A stretch of 64,000 nt of DNA from Actinomycetes bacterium (GCA_029782355.1 JAKOUY010000037.1:62001-126000), one strand, 5' to 3'; shown: positions 1-8,996, numbered from the stretch's first letter. The notes: generated by a model from the sequence alone, not told the origin. Numbers and translations: made by a program.

Positions 1-338
1 TCGTAGGTCACCCCGATCATCTGGATCTCCTCGGCCGGGAAGCCGGCGGCGGCGATCGGACGCTTGACCTGGGCGTAATGGTCCTCGTAGTGCCACCAGG
101 CGGCCAGCGGGCCCTCGGTGCCCGGCGACTCGATGTAGGTGGCGCCGTCGAGCTTCGGCACGCCCCGCGGGAGCAGCTCGATGCGCGGCCCGACCTCCAC
201 GTATCGGGACGGGAGCCGGCTGGACCAGACGTGGGACGGCTCGACCACGTGGGCGTCGACGTCGATCAGCGGGGGGATCTTGGCGATCCGGGCGTCGAGA
301 TCCGACGGATCGGCGGGCGGGGATGGGGCGTGGGTCAT
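1..338 (-). CDS. amidohydrolase-2 family protein (C-terminus outside window)
   Basis: Translating leftward from the ATG at 336-338 gives about 112 residues with no stop before the window edge. The segment PLIDVDAHVVEP near residue 23 is the N-terminal metal-site signature of the amidohydrolase-2 family (TIM-barrel hydrolases and decarboxylases), and the following residues resemble the protein at 21153-22433. It lies 23 bases downstream of the NIPSNAP-like gene on the same strand, so the two probably share a transcript. A role in hydrolysing or decarboxylating a catabolic intermediate is inferred from the family and the cluster; the substrate is unknown. Confidence 0.75.
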   Translation of the reverse strand, partial: MTHAPSPPADPSDLDARIAKIPPLIDVDAHVVEPSHVWSSRLPSRYVEVGPRIELLPRGVPKLDGATYIESPGTEGPLAAWWHYEDHYAQVKRPIAAAGFPAEEIQMIGVTY

Positions 339-361
339 GGTCGTGGCAGGTCCTCGGGTGT

Positions 362-1201
362 TCAGCAGACGTTGTCGGGGCCCGTGACGTCGGCTCCGGT
401 CAGGTCGGTGGGGGCCGGTGAGGCCCCGGTTGCTCCGGGGCCGGCGCGTCCGGCCAGCCACTGGTCCAAGGACGCGTCCTCCCAGTCGGGGGGCCCGTAG
501 ACCGTGCGCGGCAGCGGGGTCATCAGCTGGCTGAGGCCACCGCGCACGTACTGCGCGGCGGTGAGTTCCCACTGGCGCAGCCGATCGTCGGCCGAGCCGG
601 CGTCGTCCAGGCCCCAGGCGGCGTCGCGGGCCATGCGCAGCTCGGTCTGGTCGGCGATGGTGGTGGCCCAGACCAGCACCACCTCGTGGAGGTTGCCGAG
701 CACCTCGTAGATGCCGGTCACTTGGTGTCCATGGTCGGCCATCAGCGGCACCCGCCGCGTGGCCACCAGGTCGAGGAACTCCAGCCGGCGGGTCGGGTCG
801 ACCTCGAGGATCTCGTGCACGAAGATCGTCCCGCGGATCCCACGAGCGGCGATCTCGGCGGTGGTCGGGCTACCCGGCACGCCGCCCAGGAGCCGATCGA
901 ACCCGCCGCTGCGCCACTGTGCGGCCACGTCCCACCAATCGCCGTAGAACGCTTTGCGGCGCTTCAGGTTGAGCCGGTCGACGTTGGCAGCCCAGCCCTC
1001 CCAGCCGCGATCACCGCAGTCCCAGATGTTGACCACCTGTGGCCAGCGGCCGCCGCCGGGGGCGCAGACGTAGAACGAGCCCTGCAGGTTGAACATGTCC
1101 GGCATGCGCAGGACCGGGTCCTTCCAGAGGTGCTCCATGTAGTCGTACTGGCCTTGCCCGACGATGTCGACGACTTCGTGGAGGAACAGACTGCGTGCCA
1201 T
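362..1201 (-). CDS. NIPSNAP-like (dimeric alpha-beta barrel type) protein
   Basis: A 279-residue protein whose start (LHEVVDIVGQGQYDYMEHL) has the short beta strand, then G-x-x-Y-x-Y-M helix, of NIPSNAP/Dabb-like folds. A second such unit seems to start near residue 130 (FVHEILEVDP...EFLDLV), so it looks like a tandem two-barrel protein. It is a paralogue of 9014-9742: both share a GRWPQV.N.W segment, an AAQ(W/F)RSGG(F/L)DRL segment and a late A-x-x-W-x-x-A-x-x-Q-like region. Both face, across a short promoter gap, an operon of CoA-thioester or SDR enzymes. The last 40 residues are low-complexity Gly/Ala/Pro. No catalytic function can be assigned; a small-molecule binding or isomerase role is a guess. 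Confidence 0.6.
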   Translation of the reverse strand: MARSLFLHEVVDIVGQGQYDYMEHLWKDPVLRMPDMFNLQGSFYVCAPGGGRWPQVVNIWDCGDRGWEGWAANVDRLNLKRRKAFYGDWWDVAAQWRSGGFDRLLGGVPGSPTTAEIAARGIRGTIFVHEILEVDPTRRLEFLDLVATRRVPLMADHGHQVTGIYEVLGNLHEVVLVWATTIADQTELRMARDAAWGLDDAGSADDRLRQWELTAAQYVRGGLSQLMTPLPRTVYGPPDWEDASLDQWLAGRAGPGATGASPAPTDLTGADVTGPDNVC

Positions 1202-1235
1202 TCGGGGTGTCTCCCGGTCCGTTGGACGAGCCTGA

Positions 1236-1254
1236 ACTGTATATCATCTGCAAT
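1236..1254. promoter_or_regulatory. candidate operator A in divergent promoter gap
   Basis: This AT-rich 19-mer in a GC-rich, 55-base divergent gap reads as an imperfect palindrome around a central C at 1245, with 6 of 9 arm positions paired. Its reverse strand, TTGCAGATGATATACAG, aligns with the motifs at 6347-6365, 9751-9773, 12955-12974 and 19461-19478. It ends two bases before the ATG at 1257, so a bound protein would block that promoter or the start. Assignment to the GntR protein encoded at 12203-12904 is inference. Confidence 0.45.
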
Positions 1255-1256
1255 TC

Positions 1257-2879
1257 ATGGAGCCGATCTGGAGCAGCCACCCGCTGCGAACCGTCAACGG
1301 ATTGCTGGCGGCGCGACTGCGGAGCGATCCGGACGGTCCGTTCCTCGACGTCTGCGGGGTCACCTACACCGCCCGCCAGATCGACGTCCTGGCCAATCGG
1401 GTCGCCCACGGCCTGATCGATCGTGGGGTCCGTCCGGGTGACCGCGTCGCCACGCTCATCGACAACGCCCCCCAGGGTGCCGTGGCGTTCTACGCCACGC
1501 TGAAGGCCGGGGCGATCTACGTGCCGGTCAACGCCATGTTGAAGGGCCGCTCGTTGCGCCACCAGATGACCGATGCCGACGCCAAGGTGGTGATCGTCGG
1601 GGCCAACTACGCCGAGCGGATCGTGCCCGAGGTGCTCGGCGAGCACCTCGCCGTCGCCGTGGTCGTCGGCGACGGCGCGACCCTCGATCCGGCCGTGCCC
1701 TGGATCATGTGGGACGACGTGGTGAGCACCGACGAGTCGCCGACCGGTATCGAACCGGAGCCGTCCGACGGGGCGCTGATCATCTACACGGGCGGGACCA
1801 CCGGGCCGTCCAAGGGCTGCCTGCTCAGTCACAACTACGCCGTGGTCATGCCGGAGAGCAACGTCGTCACCTGGGGACGCACCGCCACCGACCGGGTGTG
1901 GACGCCGTTGCCCCTGTTCCACTTCAATGCCCTCGGCGTGTGCCTGATCGGCACGCTGATCGCCGGCGGCAGCGCGGTGATCCTCGATCGCTTCTCCGTC
2001 TCGCAGTTCTGGGACGACGTCACCGACGCCCAGGCGACCATCGCCTCACTGCTCGGCTCGCCAGTCGTGTTCATCGCCCGGGCGCCCGATCACCCGCGCC
2101 AGCCGGGCGCAGGCAGCGGTGCCAACCACACGCTGCGGCTGATCACCGGGGCGCCGATGCCGCCGGAGATCGACCAGATCATCCGCACTCGCTTCGGCCT
2201 GGAGACGTTCAGCAACGCCTACGGGACCACCGAGGTCTCGCTCGTGTCCTGGCTGCCACCCGGCGTGGAACCGCGCGCCGGATCGGCCGGGGTGTTGAAC
2301 ACCGAGTCGTTCGACGTGCGGATCTTCGATGACGACGACGCCGAGCTGCCGGTCGGATCCCAGGGCGAGATCGTCATCCGGCCACGCAAACCGCTGGTCA
2401 TGTTCAGTGGCTACTGGCGCAACCCGGGGGCAACGGTGCGCGACAGCCGCAACCAGTGGTGGCACACCGGTGACATCGGCCGGATCGATCCGGATGGCTA
2501 TCTGTACTTCGTCGACCGCAAGGCCGACTACCTCCGCCGGCGTGGCGAGAACGTGGCCACCTGGGAGGTCGAGCAGACCTTCCACGAGCATCCGGAGGTG
2601 TCCGACGTGGCGGTGTGCGGGGTGCCCAGCCCGGCCGGCGAGGACGACATCAAGGCGACGATCGTGCGCGCACCGGGTTCGACGATCACCGAGGAACAGC
2701 TCTGGCGGTGGTCGGTCGACAACCTGCCGCGCTTCGCCGTTCCTCGCTACGTCGAGTTCCGCGACGATCTGCCGCGCAGCGAGACCGGGCGGATCACCAA
2801 GGCGCCGCTGCGCGCCGAGGGTGTCACCGCCCGCACCTGGGACCACGAGGCCGCCGGCCTGGCGGTGCCGCGCCAGTAG
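1257..2879 (+). CDS. AMP-dependent acyl-CoA synthetase
   Basis: A 540-residue member of the ANL superfamily, which makes an acyl-AMP from a carboxylate and ATP and then the CoA thioester. Visible motifs are the phosphate loop YTGGTTGPSKG near residue 177, NAYGTTE near 320, WWHTGDIG near 402, the hinge YFVDRKADYLRRRGENV and the C-terminal Lys in GRITKAPL. The overall pattern, including the A8 region ending in WEVE, resembles crotonobetaine/carnitine-CoA ligase-type enzymes. It is first in an operon with the SDR at 2902. No ribosome site precedes the ATG, and candidate operator A ends two bases before it. The substrate is unknown; the cluster suggests a hydrophobic acid. Confidence 0.9.
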   Translation: MEPIWSSHPLRTVNGLLAARLRSDPDGPFLDVCGVTYTARQIDVLANRVAHGLIDRGVRPGDRVATLIDNAPQGAVAFYATLKAGAIYVPVNAMLKGRSLRHQMTDADAKVVIVGANYAERIVPEVLGEHLAVAVVVGDGATLDPAVPWIMWDDVVSTDESPTGIEPEPSDGALIIYTGGTTGPSKGCLLSHNYAVVMPESNVVTWGRTATDRVWTPLPLFHFNALGVCLIGTLIAGGSAVILDRFSVSQFWDDVTDAQATIASLLGSPVVFIARAPDHPRQPGAGSGANHTLRLITGAPMPPEIDQIIRTRFGLETFSNAYGTTEVSLVSWLPPGVEPRAGSAGVLNTESFDVRIFDDDDAELPVGSQGEIVIRPRKPLVMFSGYWRNPGATVRDSRNQWWHTGDIGRIDPDGYLYFVDRKADYLRRRGENVATWEVEQTFHEHPEVSDVAVCGVPSPAGEDDIKATIVRAPGSTITEEQLWRWSVDNLPRFAVPRYVEFRDDLPRSETGRITKAPLRAEGVTARTWDHEAAGLAVPRQ

Positions 2880-2901
2880 ACGAGATCAGGGGAGCACAGT
2901 G

Positions 2902-3681
2902 ATGAACGTGTGGCAGGGACGGCATGTCGTGGTCGTCGGGGCGTCGTCCGGCATCGGCCGGCTGGCGGCGATCGAGCTGGTCCGGGCCGGGGCCGACGTG
3001 GTGCTGACGGCGCGACGCGCCGACAAGCTGTCCGAGGCCGTCACCGAGGCGGGCGGCGGGACGGCCGTCACCTACGACGTCTCCGGCGACCCCGCCGAGC
3101 TCGTGGCGGCAGTGGGCGAGCGGCCCGTCGACGTGGTCCTGTTCAGCGCCGGAACCGCGGCGTTGCGCCCGCTGCTGGAGACGGACGAGACCGACTGGCA
3201 GCAGATCCTCGCGGTCAACACCGTCGGGATCAACCGGAGCATCGCCGCGCTCGTGCCATCGCTGGCACCGGGTGCGATCGTCACGGTGATCTCCTCGGAG
3301 GCGGCCGGTGCACCGCTGTGGGGCCTCGGCGCCTATGCCGCCAGCAAGGCCGCGCTGGAGACGACGATCAAGGCCTGGAAGCACGAGCAGCCGGGGATCC
3401 GCTTCAGCTGCCTGGCCGTCGGCGCCACGCTGCCCAGCGACTTCGGCACCCACCTGGATCCGGCGCGACTGGGTGAGGCGTTCGGCCACTGGTCCAGCGG
3501 CGGGTATTCGCCGCAGATCATGGAGACCGCCGACGTCGCCGCCGCCCTGGTGGGGGTGCTCGGATCGATCCTGCCGTTCCCGTCCGTCAACCTCGAGTAC
3601 GCGATGGTCCGCGCCCCAGCGCCGGCCGGCCACGTCGACCTGACCGCCGAGGCGGCGCGCAACAATCTCGACGCCAGCTGA
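2902..3681 (+). CDS. SDR family NAD(P)-dependent oxidoreductase
   Basis: A 259-residue short-chain dehydrogenase. The N-terminal nucleotide-binding motif GASSGIG is at about residues 14-20, and the active site is the Ser in ISSEAAGAP plus YAASK (Tyr-x3-Lys). The start ATG is supported by AGGGGAG 7 bases upstream, 22 bases after the synthetase stop, so the two are co-transcribed. A likely role is oxidation or reduction of a hydroxy or keto group on the CoA ester formed by the preceding synthetase; the exact step cannot be read from the sequence. Confidence 0.85.
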   Translation: MNVWQGRHVVVVGASSGIGRLAAIELVRAGADVVLTARRADKLSEAVTEAGGGTAVTYDVSGDPAELVAAVGERPVDVVLFSAGTAALRPLLETDETDWQQILAVNTVGINRSIAALVPSLAPGAIVTVISSEAAGAPLWGLGAYAASKAALETTIKAWKHEQPGIRFSCLAVGATLPSDFGTHLDPARLGEAFGHWSSGGYSPQIMETADVAAALVGVLGSILPFPSVNLEYAMVRAPAPAGHVDLTAEAARNNLDAS

Positions 3682-3708
3682 GCGCCGAGGCCATCGCCCT
3701 CGCGGCCG

Positions 3709-3714
3709 TACGCT
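3709..3714 (+). promoter_or_regulatory. -10-like hexamer TACGCT, leaderless-type
   Basis: TACGCT fits TANNNT and is followed by exactly 6 bases before the ATG at 3721, with no Shine-Dalgarno. This is the geometry of an actinobacterial leaderless transcript starting at the initiation codon. The pattern recurs upstream of at least nine other genes in this window. Confidence 0.5.
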
Positions 3715-3720
3715 CGGATC

Positions 3721-4008
3721 ATGGATCTGCGCTTCGAGGGAGAGATCGTGCCCTGGCGGGGCCCGGCGCCGTACTACTTCGTCGAGGCGCCCGAGGAGGC
3801 CAGCGCCGCCATCGAGGCGGTCGCCGCGCTGGTCACCTACGGCTGGGGTGCCATTCCCGTGCGCGCCCGCATCGGCCGAACCGAGTTCCGCACCTCACTG
3901 TTCCCCCGCGGCGACCTGTACCTGGTGCCGATCAAGATCGCCGTCCGCCGTGCCGAAGGCCTCGACCTCGGTGACGTGGTGACCGTCGAGTTGCACCTGG
4001 CCACCTGA
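3721..4008 (+). CDS. DUF1905 domain protein
   Basis: A 95-residue protein made of a single DUF1905-like domain. It has the family's run of an F.G.I..W.G..PYYFV.AP start, the central YGWGAIPVRARIG, TSLFPRG..YLVPIK and C-terminal VRRAEGLDLGDVVTVEL. The family forms a small beta barrel that is often fused to or encoded near bacteriocin-protection-like proteins, and its biochemical role is not established. It has its own leaderless-type promoter and converges with the hydratase gene at 4023, so it is probably unrelated to the catabolic operons around it. Confidence 0.75.
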   Translation: MDLRFEGEIVPWRGPAPYYFVEAPEEASAAIEAVAALVTYGWGAIPVRARIGRTEFRTSLFPRGDLYLVPIKIAVRRAEGLDLGDVVTVELHLAT

Positions 4009-4022
4009 GCGGCCGGTCGCGG

Positions 4023-4868
4023 TCAGAGGCGGTCGTCGGTGCGCAGTTCGGGGATGACCCAGTTCGGCGAGCGGCGCTCGATCAAAGCCCGATAGCCCTC
4101 CACCGGTTCCGGACCACGCAGGCTCTCCACCATCGCGCCGCGGTCGTACAGGCCGTACCAGGCGTCGAAGGTCCGCTTCACGGCGTTGCGCGCCAGCGGC
4201 GCGGTGCGGCAGCACTGCCGGAGCACTTCGGTGGCCTCCTCGAGCAGCCGGTCGTGGGGGACCATCCGGCTGATCAATCCCCAATCCACCGCTTCGGCGG
4301 CGGTGAGGATCCGGCCCGTCATCATCAGATCGCGGGCTCGGGCGGCGCCGACGTGGCGCACCAGGATGTGCGCGTAGTGGGTGTCGGCGATGCCGCGGAA
4401 CAGCTCGGGCACCCGGAAGGTGGCCCGCTCGCTGACCACCGCCATGTCGCTGAGCATCGAGATGACCAGCCCGCCGCCCTGGCAGATGCCGTTCACCGCG
4501 CAGACGATCGGCTTGGTGGCCTGCCTGATGTACTCGAAGGGGGAGTTGTCCATGTACAGCAGCCCTTCGAGATCCATCCACTGGTCGTCGCTGGTCTGCG
4601 AGAGGTCGCCGCCGGGGGCGAAGACGTCGTCGACGCCCGTGATCAACAGCCCGGCGAGGCGGTCGTCCTGCTCGACCCGGCGGATGGCGACGCGGACGCC
4701 GAAGTACATCGCCGCGGTCATCGCGTTGCGCTTCTGCGGGCGGTCGATGATCAGCCGGCCGAGGCCGTCGTGGCGCTCGAAGCGCAGGTACGGCGTCCCC
4801 ATCCAGTCGCCCTGGGGAGGGTCGCCGACCGCGAACGGTCGGCCGTCGGGGTGCTGGGCGGTGGTCAC
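4023..4868 (-). CDS. enoyl-CoA hydratase/isomerase family protein
   Basis: A 281-residue crotonase-fold protein. It shows the CoA-binding RLIIDRPQKRNAMT start, the first oxyanion-hole segment APGGDLSQ, the second AVNGICQGGGL and the later GAARARDLMMTG...VDWGLI region. The family hydrates or isomerises enoyl-CoA esters; which reaction is done here is not determined. The GTG start overlaps the stop of the upstream aldehyde dehydrogenase by 4 bases (GTGA), indicating translational coupling. The N-terminal extension of about 22 residues before the fold is longer than usual. Confidence 0.85.
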   Translation of the reverse strand: MTTAQHPDGRPFAVGDPPQGDWMGTPYLRFERHDGLGRLIIDRPQKRNAMTAAMYFGVRVAIRRVEQDDRLAGLLITGVDDVFAPGGDLSQTSDDQWMDLEGLLYMDNSPFEYIRQATKPIVCAVNGICQGGGLVISMLSDMAVVSERATFRVPELFRGIADTHYAHILVRHVGAARARDLMMTGRILTAAEAVDWGLISRMVPHDRLLEEATEVLRQCCRTAPLARNAVKRTFDAWYGLYDRGAMVESLRGPEPVEGYRALIERRSPNWVIPELRTDDRL

Positions 4869-6328
4869 GCCGGAACCGCGACGGTCTTGATCTGCAGATA
4901 CTCCTCGAACCCGGGCACGCCCATCTCCCGGCCGATGCCGCTCTGCTTGTAGCCGCCGAACGGGCTGTCGACGCCGTAGTACATTCCACCGTTGACCCCG
5001 ATCGTGCCGGTGCGGATCCGGTTGGCGACGGCGCGTGCCCGGTCGGGCGAGCCGAACACCCCGCCGGACAGGCCGTAGATGGAATCGTTGGCGATGCGCA
5101 CGGCGTCATCATCGTCGCGATAGGTGATCACCGACAGCACCGGCCCGAAGATCTCCTCCTGGGCGATGGTGTGATCGGCCTCGACGTCGACGAACACGGT
5201 CGGCTCGACGTAGTACCCCGTGGGCAGGTGGGCCGGACGCCCGCCGCCGAGCACGGTGGTGGCCCCCTCGGCTCGGCCGCGCTCGATGTAGCCGAGGACT
5301 CGGTCGCGCTGGACCTTGCTGACGAGCGGACCCATCAGGTTGGCCGGGTCGGTCGGGTCGCCGTAGGGGATCGAGCGGATCGTGGCCACGACCTGGTCGA
5401 CGATCTCGTCTCGGCGGTTGGCGGGCACCAGCAGGCGGCTGGTGATCGCGCACCCCTGCCCGGCGTGGGAGGTGATCTGGAACGCGGCCGTTCCGGCCGC
5501 GGCGGCGACATCGGCATCGTCCAGCACGACGAGCGCCGACTTGCCTCCGAGCTCGAGGAACATCCGCTTCACCGTGGGTGCGCCCGCCGCCATGATCGCC
5601 CGCCCGGTGGCGGTCGAGCCGGTGAATGAGACCAGATCGACTCGCCGGTCGGTGGTCAGCTGGGCGCCGATCCGATGGTCGGACGAGCTGATCACGTTCA
5701 GCACCCCGGGAGGGAGGTCGGTCTCCTCGGCGGCCAGCTTGCCGAGCAGCAGTGCGGTCCACGGGGTGTCGGGGGCGGCCTTCAGGACGACCGTGTTGCC
5801 CGCTGCCAGTGCGGGGGCAACCTTGGCCAGGTTGATCTGCATCGGATAGTTCCACGGCGTGATCGCCGCGACCACGCCAGTGGCCTCACGTCGCATCGTC
5901 CGCCGGCTGCGGATGCCGAAGACCTCGTTCTCCCCGAGGTCGTGCTCGAACTCGTAGCCGGCGAGCAGGTCGGCGACCCAGGAGATCCCGGCGATCGGCA
6001 TGTCCAGCTGGACCATGTAGGTGGTGGTGACCGGCGCGCCGACCTCGGCCACGAAGGCCGGGCGGAACTGCTCCTTGTGCCGTTCCAGGGCATCCTGCAG
6101 CTGGCGCAGGCAGCGGACGCGCAGTTCCGTGTCGGTCGACCACGACGTGGAGTCGAAGGCTCGGCGAGCTGCGCCGATGGCCCGGTCCATGTCGGCTGGG
6201 CTGGCGTCCGCAGCATGGCCGACCACCGCCTCGGTCGCCGGATCGATGTTGTCGTAGGTCCTCGCCGACTCGGCGGCGACGAGTTCCCCGTCGATGAACA
6301 GTCGATCCTCGTACCACAGCGAACCCAT
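4865..6328 (-). CDS. NAD(P)-dependent aldehyde dehydrogenase
   Basis: A 487-residue protein of full family length, counted from the ATG at 6328. That start is preceded by GGGGAGG and is preferred over an in-frame ATG 84 bases upstream. Hallmarks are the cofactor motif FTGSTATGR, the general base in LELGGKSALVV, the catalytic Cys in GQGCAITSRL and EEIFGPVLSV. It oxidises an aldehyde to an acid that could then enter CoA activation. It is followed by the coupled hydratase gene and faces the acyl-CoA synthetase at 6400 across a 71-base promoter gap containing candidate operator B. Confidence 0.92.
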   Translation of the reverse strand: MGSLWYEDRLFIDGELVAAESARTYDNIDPATEAVVGHAADASPADMDRAIGAARRAFDSTSWSTDTELRVRCLRQLQDALERHKEQFRPAFVAEVGAPVTTTYMVQLDMPIAGISWVADLLAGYEFEHDLGENEVFGIRSRRTMRREATGVVAAITPWNYPMQINLAKVAPALAAGNTVVLKAAPDTPWTALLLGKLAAEETDLPPGVLNVISSSDHRIGAQLTTDRRVDLVSFTGSTATGRAIMAAGAPTVKRMFLELGGKSALVVLDDADVAAAAGTAAFQITSHAGQGCAITSRLLVPANRRDEIVDQVVATIRSIPYGDPTDPANLMGPLVSKVQRDRVLGYIERGRAEGATTVLGGGRPAHLPTGYYVEPTVFVDVEADHTIAQEEIFGPVLSVITYRDDDDAVRIANDSIYGLSGGVFGSPDRARAVANRIRTGTIGVNGGMYYGVDSPFGGYKQSGIGREMGVPGFEEYLQIKTVAVPA

Positions 6329-6346
6329 CGGTACCTCCCCTTCGAG

Positions 6347-6365
6347 TACTGACATCTTATGCAAT
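6347..6365. promoter_or_regulatory. candidate operator B (half-site ATGCAAT)
   Basis: An AT-rich patch in a 71-base divergent gap. The right half TTATGCAAT matches the conserved arm of the motifs at 1236, 9751 and 19461 (reverse strand ATTGCATAA), while the left half ACTGACAT is degenerate. AATATATTTT just beyond it could also contain promoter elements. It is the weakest of the five sites. Confidence 0.35.
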
Positions 6366-6399
6366 ATATTTTCGGAGGTCGGAGCCGAGGGGAGGGCAG

Positions 6400-8064
6400 A
6401 TGAACGATGCAACGGGGAGTGCCCGCCACGACATCACCCACCGGACCCTCCTGACCTACCTCGACCGGTTTGCCGCCGAGCGTCCGGATACCGTGTTCGT
6501 CGTCGCCGACGAGGTGCGCTGGACCTATGGCGAGGTGCACGACCGAGTTCGGCGGATCGCTGCCGGACTGCACGCCCTCGGCGTGCAGCGTGGCGATGTC
6601 GTCAGCCTGCTGCTGGCGTCGGATCCGATCGCCGTCCCGCTGGTGCTGGCGGTCAACCGGCTGGGGGCGATCTGGACGCCCGTCAACACCGACTACCGCG
6701 GCACCTGGCTGGCCGACACCCTGGCCGACGCCGGCAGCGGGGTGCTGGTGGTCGACGGGGCGCATGTCGGGGCGGCAGCCGAAGTCCTCGACCGCAGCTC
6801 GGTGCACACCGTGGTGGTCGTCGATCCGCAATCAGAAGGTGGTCAGCCCGTCGACCTGGGGTCCCGCCGGGTGGTGTCCATCGACGAGCTCGGACACGAC
6901 GTGCCGGATGTCGTGCCGATCGAGCTGCGCTACGACGACACGGCGGCGATCCTGTGGACCTCCGGCACCACCGGGCGGTCGAAGGGGGTGATGCAGAGCC
7001 ACAACACCTGGATCCGGGCGGCGTTGAGCGGAGCCGACGGTGCGGCCACCGTCGATGGTGACGTCATGTACTGCTGCGTGCCCATGTACAACTCGGCCGG
7101 GTGGAGCGCGATGATCTTCCGGGCCCTGTGCACGGGCAACACCGTGGCCATCGATCCGCAGTTCTCGGTCAGCGACTTCTGGGCCAGGATCCGGCACTAC
7201 GGGGCCACCCAGACCTTCACCCTCGGGGCCATGCACATGTTCCTGTGGCAGCTCCCGGAGCACGCCGACGACGCCGACAACCCGCTGCGGGCGTGGACGG
7301 CCGTGCCGCTTCCCGACTCCATCCGCGCCGCGTTCAAGCGTCGTTACGGCATCGCCCGCCACCAGCAGGGCTACGGGCAGAGCGAGGTGATGACGCTCAT
7401 CACCCGGCTCGACGACGGTTCGACGTCCTGGAACCCGGGAGCCGCCGGTGTGGTCCAGGAGGGGTTGCAGGTCAGGTTGCTCGACGACGACGACGAGGAG
7501 GTGCCGGTGGGCGAGGTCGGCGAGTTCTGCGTGCGCCCCGACGGCCCGGCGATGATCTTCAACGGCTACTACAACAACCCACAGGCCACGTTGGCGGCGT
7601 TCCGCAACCTGTGGTACCACACCGGAGATCTCGGCCGGGTGGACGCCGACGGTCAGTACCACTTCGTCGATCGCAAGGCCGACTACGTGCGCTACAAGGG
7701 ACGGAGCATCTCCAGCTTCGACGTCGAGCGAACCCTCGGCGGCCATCCGGCGGTGGCCCAGGTGGCCGCCTTCGGGGTGACCAGCGCCGAACTGGAGCAC
7801 GAGGCCGAGCTGATGGTCAGCGTGGTCCTGCGTCCGGGCACCACGGCCACCCCCGAGCAGCTGGCCCGGTTCGTCAACGACAACGCCCCGTACTTCGTCG
7901 TGCCGCGCTACATCGACATCGTCGACCAGCTGCCGTACACGCCCACCGGCAAGGTGCAGAAGTTCAAGCTCCGCGAACAGGGGGCCGGACCGCAGACCTG
8001 GGATCGCCAGGCGAGCGGCTTCGTGCTCGACCGCGGCGCGCCCCCCGAGAGGAGTTCGTCATGA
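6400..8064 (+). CDS. AMP-dependent acyl-CoA synthetase
   Basis: A 554-residue ANL-family ligase with ILWTSGTTGRSKG near residue 184, QQGYGQSE, LWYHTGDLG, HFVDRKADYVRYKG and a C-terminal GKVQKFK lysine. It is similar in layout to the synthetase at 1257 (ARYID/VPRYVE near the end, a SF/TW-x-VE hinge), so the two are probably paralogues. GGGGAGG 4 bases before the ATG is a good ribosome site. Its last codon overlaps the start of the Rieske gene (ATGA), so activation and oxygenation are coupled. CoA activation of a ring- or chain-borne carboxylate is inferred. Confidence 0.9.
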   Translation: MNDATGSARHDITHRTLLTYLDRFAAERPDTVFVVADEVRWTYGEVHDRVRRIAAGLHALGVQRGDVVSLLLASDPIAVPLVLAVNRLGAIWTPVNTDYRGTWLADTLADAGSGVLVVDGAHVGAAAEVLDRSSVHTVVVVDPQSEGGQPVDLGSRRVVSIDELGHDVPDVVPIELRYDDTAAILWTSGTTGRSKGVMQSHNTWIRAALSGADGAATVDGDVMYCCVPMYNSAGWSAMIFRALCTGNTVAIDPQFSVSDFWARIRHYGATQTFTLGAMHMFLWQLPEHADDADNPLRAWTAVPLPDSIRAAFKRRYGIARHQQGYGQSEVMTLITRLDDGSTSWNPGAAGVVQEGLQVRLLDDDDEEVPVGEVGEFCVRPDGPAMIFNGYYNNPQATLAAFRNLWYHTGDLGRVDADGQYHFVDRKADYVRYKGRSISSFDVERTLGGHPAVAQVAAFGVTSAELEHEAELMVSVVLRPGTTATPEQLARFVNDNAPYFVVPRYIDIVDQLPYTPTGKVQKFKLREQGAGPQTWDRQASGFVLDRGAPPERSSS

Positions 8065-8996
8065 GCAGGTTCCCGTTCCCCATGCCGTTCGGCTGGTTCA
8101 AGGTGGCGATGGTCGACGATCTCGCACCCGGCGAGGTGCGCACGGTCCACTACTTCGCCCGCGAGTGGGTGCTGTGGCGGAGCGCCGCTGGGCGGTACGC
8201 GATGCACGAGCCGTGGTGCCCTCACCTCGGCGCTCACCTCGGCCTGGGCAGTGTCGACGGCGGCTGCCTGCGCTGCACCTTCCACGGGTGGGGGTTCGAC
8301 GCCGACGGGGAGAACACGGACATCCCCTATGCGCAGCGGCCCAACCGCAAGGCGCGGGTCGCCGGCCTGCCGCTGCTGGAGCACCACGGCATGTTGTTGG
8401 CGTGGTGGCACCCCCAAGGAGCCGCTCCGCTCTATCAACCGCTGGACTTTCCCGAGTTCGAGGACCCGGCCTACGAACCGGTCGTGATCCGGTCCTTCAC
8501 CATCGGCACCTGCATCCAGGAGATGGCCGAGAACGGCGCCGACCACGCTCACTTCCAATACGTGCACAGCCATCCGAAGGTGGGCATCACCGAGTCGGTC
8601 GAGTTGCACGGATTCGACCGCACCATCCGGACCCGCCAGGAGTTCCCGTCGTCGAAGGGGCCGGTGCCCGGCCGGATCGACATCTCCGGGCGCGGTCCGG
8701 GACTGGCGATCACCCGCTACCAGGGTCTGGTGACCATGTCGCTGGTGGGGGCGTCGACCCCGATCGACGAGGAGCACACCCAGTTGCACTTCCACTTCCT
8801 CGTCCGCAATCCGGACCACGACCCGAAGGTCAGCCGGATCGGTGCGGCGCTGGTGGAGTCGGTGTCGCGTGAGGTGCTCCAGGACGTGCCGATCTGGGAG
8901 ACCAAGCGCTACGCCGCGTCACCCGCCCTGGCGCCGTCGGAGAAGCCGATCGTCGAGTTCCGCACCTGGTTCAGCCAGTTCTACGTGACGACCTGA
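8061..8996 (+). CDS. Rieske non-heme iron oxygenase, KshA-like oxygenase subunit
   Basis: A 311-residue protein with the [2Fe-2S] ligands Cys53, His55, Cys72 and His75 (CPH...CTFH) and the mononuclear iron motif E157-x3-D161-x2-H164-x4-H169. The overall pattern, including CTFHGWGFDADG, resembles the oxygenase component of 3-ketosteroid 9-alpha-hydroxylase. It is shorter than typical KshA proteins (near 380 residues), with the C-terminal region reduced. No reductase (KshB-like) gene is visible in the window, so electrons must come from elsewhere. The start overlaps the synthetase stop, and GAGAGGAG precedes it. Steroid specificity is not proven; a related polycyclic or terpenoid substrate is possible. 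Confidence 0.85.
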   Translation: MSRFPFPMPFGWFKVAMVDDLAPGEVRTVHYFAREWVLWRSAAGRYAMHEPWCPHLGAHLGLGSVDGGCLRCTFHGWGFDADGENTDIPYAQRPNRKARVAGLPLLEHHGMLLAWWHPQGAAPLYQPLDFPEFEDPAYEPVVIRSFTIGTCIQEMAENGADHAHFQYVHSHPKVGITESVELHGFDRTIRTRQEFPSSKGPVPGRIDISGRGPGLAITRYQGLVTMSLVGASTPIDEEHTQLHFHFLVRNPDHDPKVSRIGAALVESVSREVLQDVPIWETKRYAASPALAPSEKPIVEFRTWFSQFYVTT

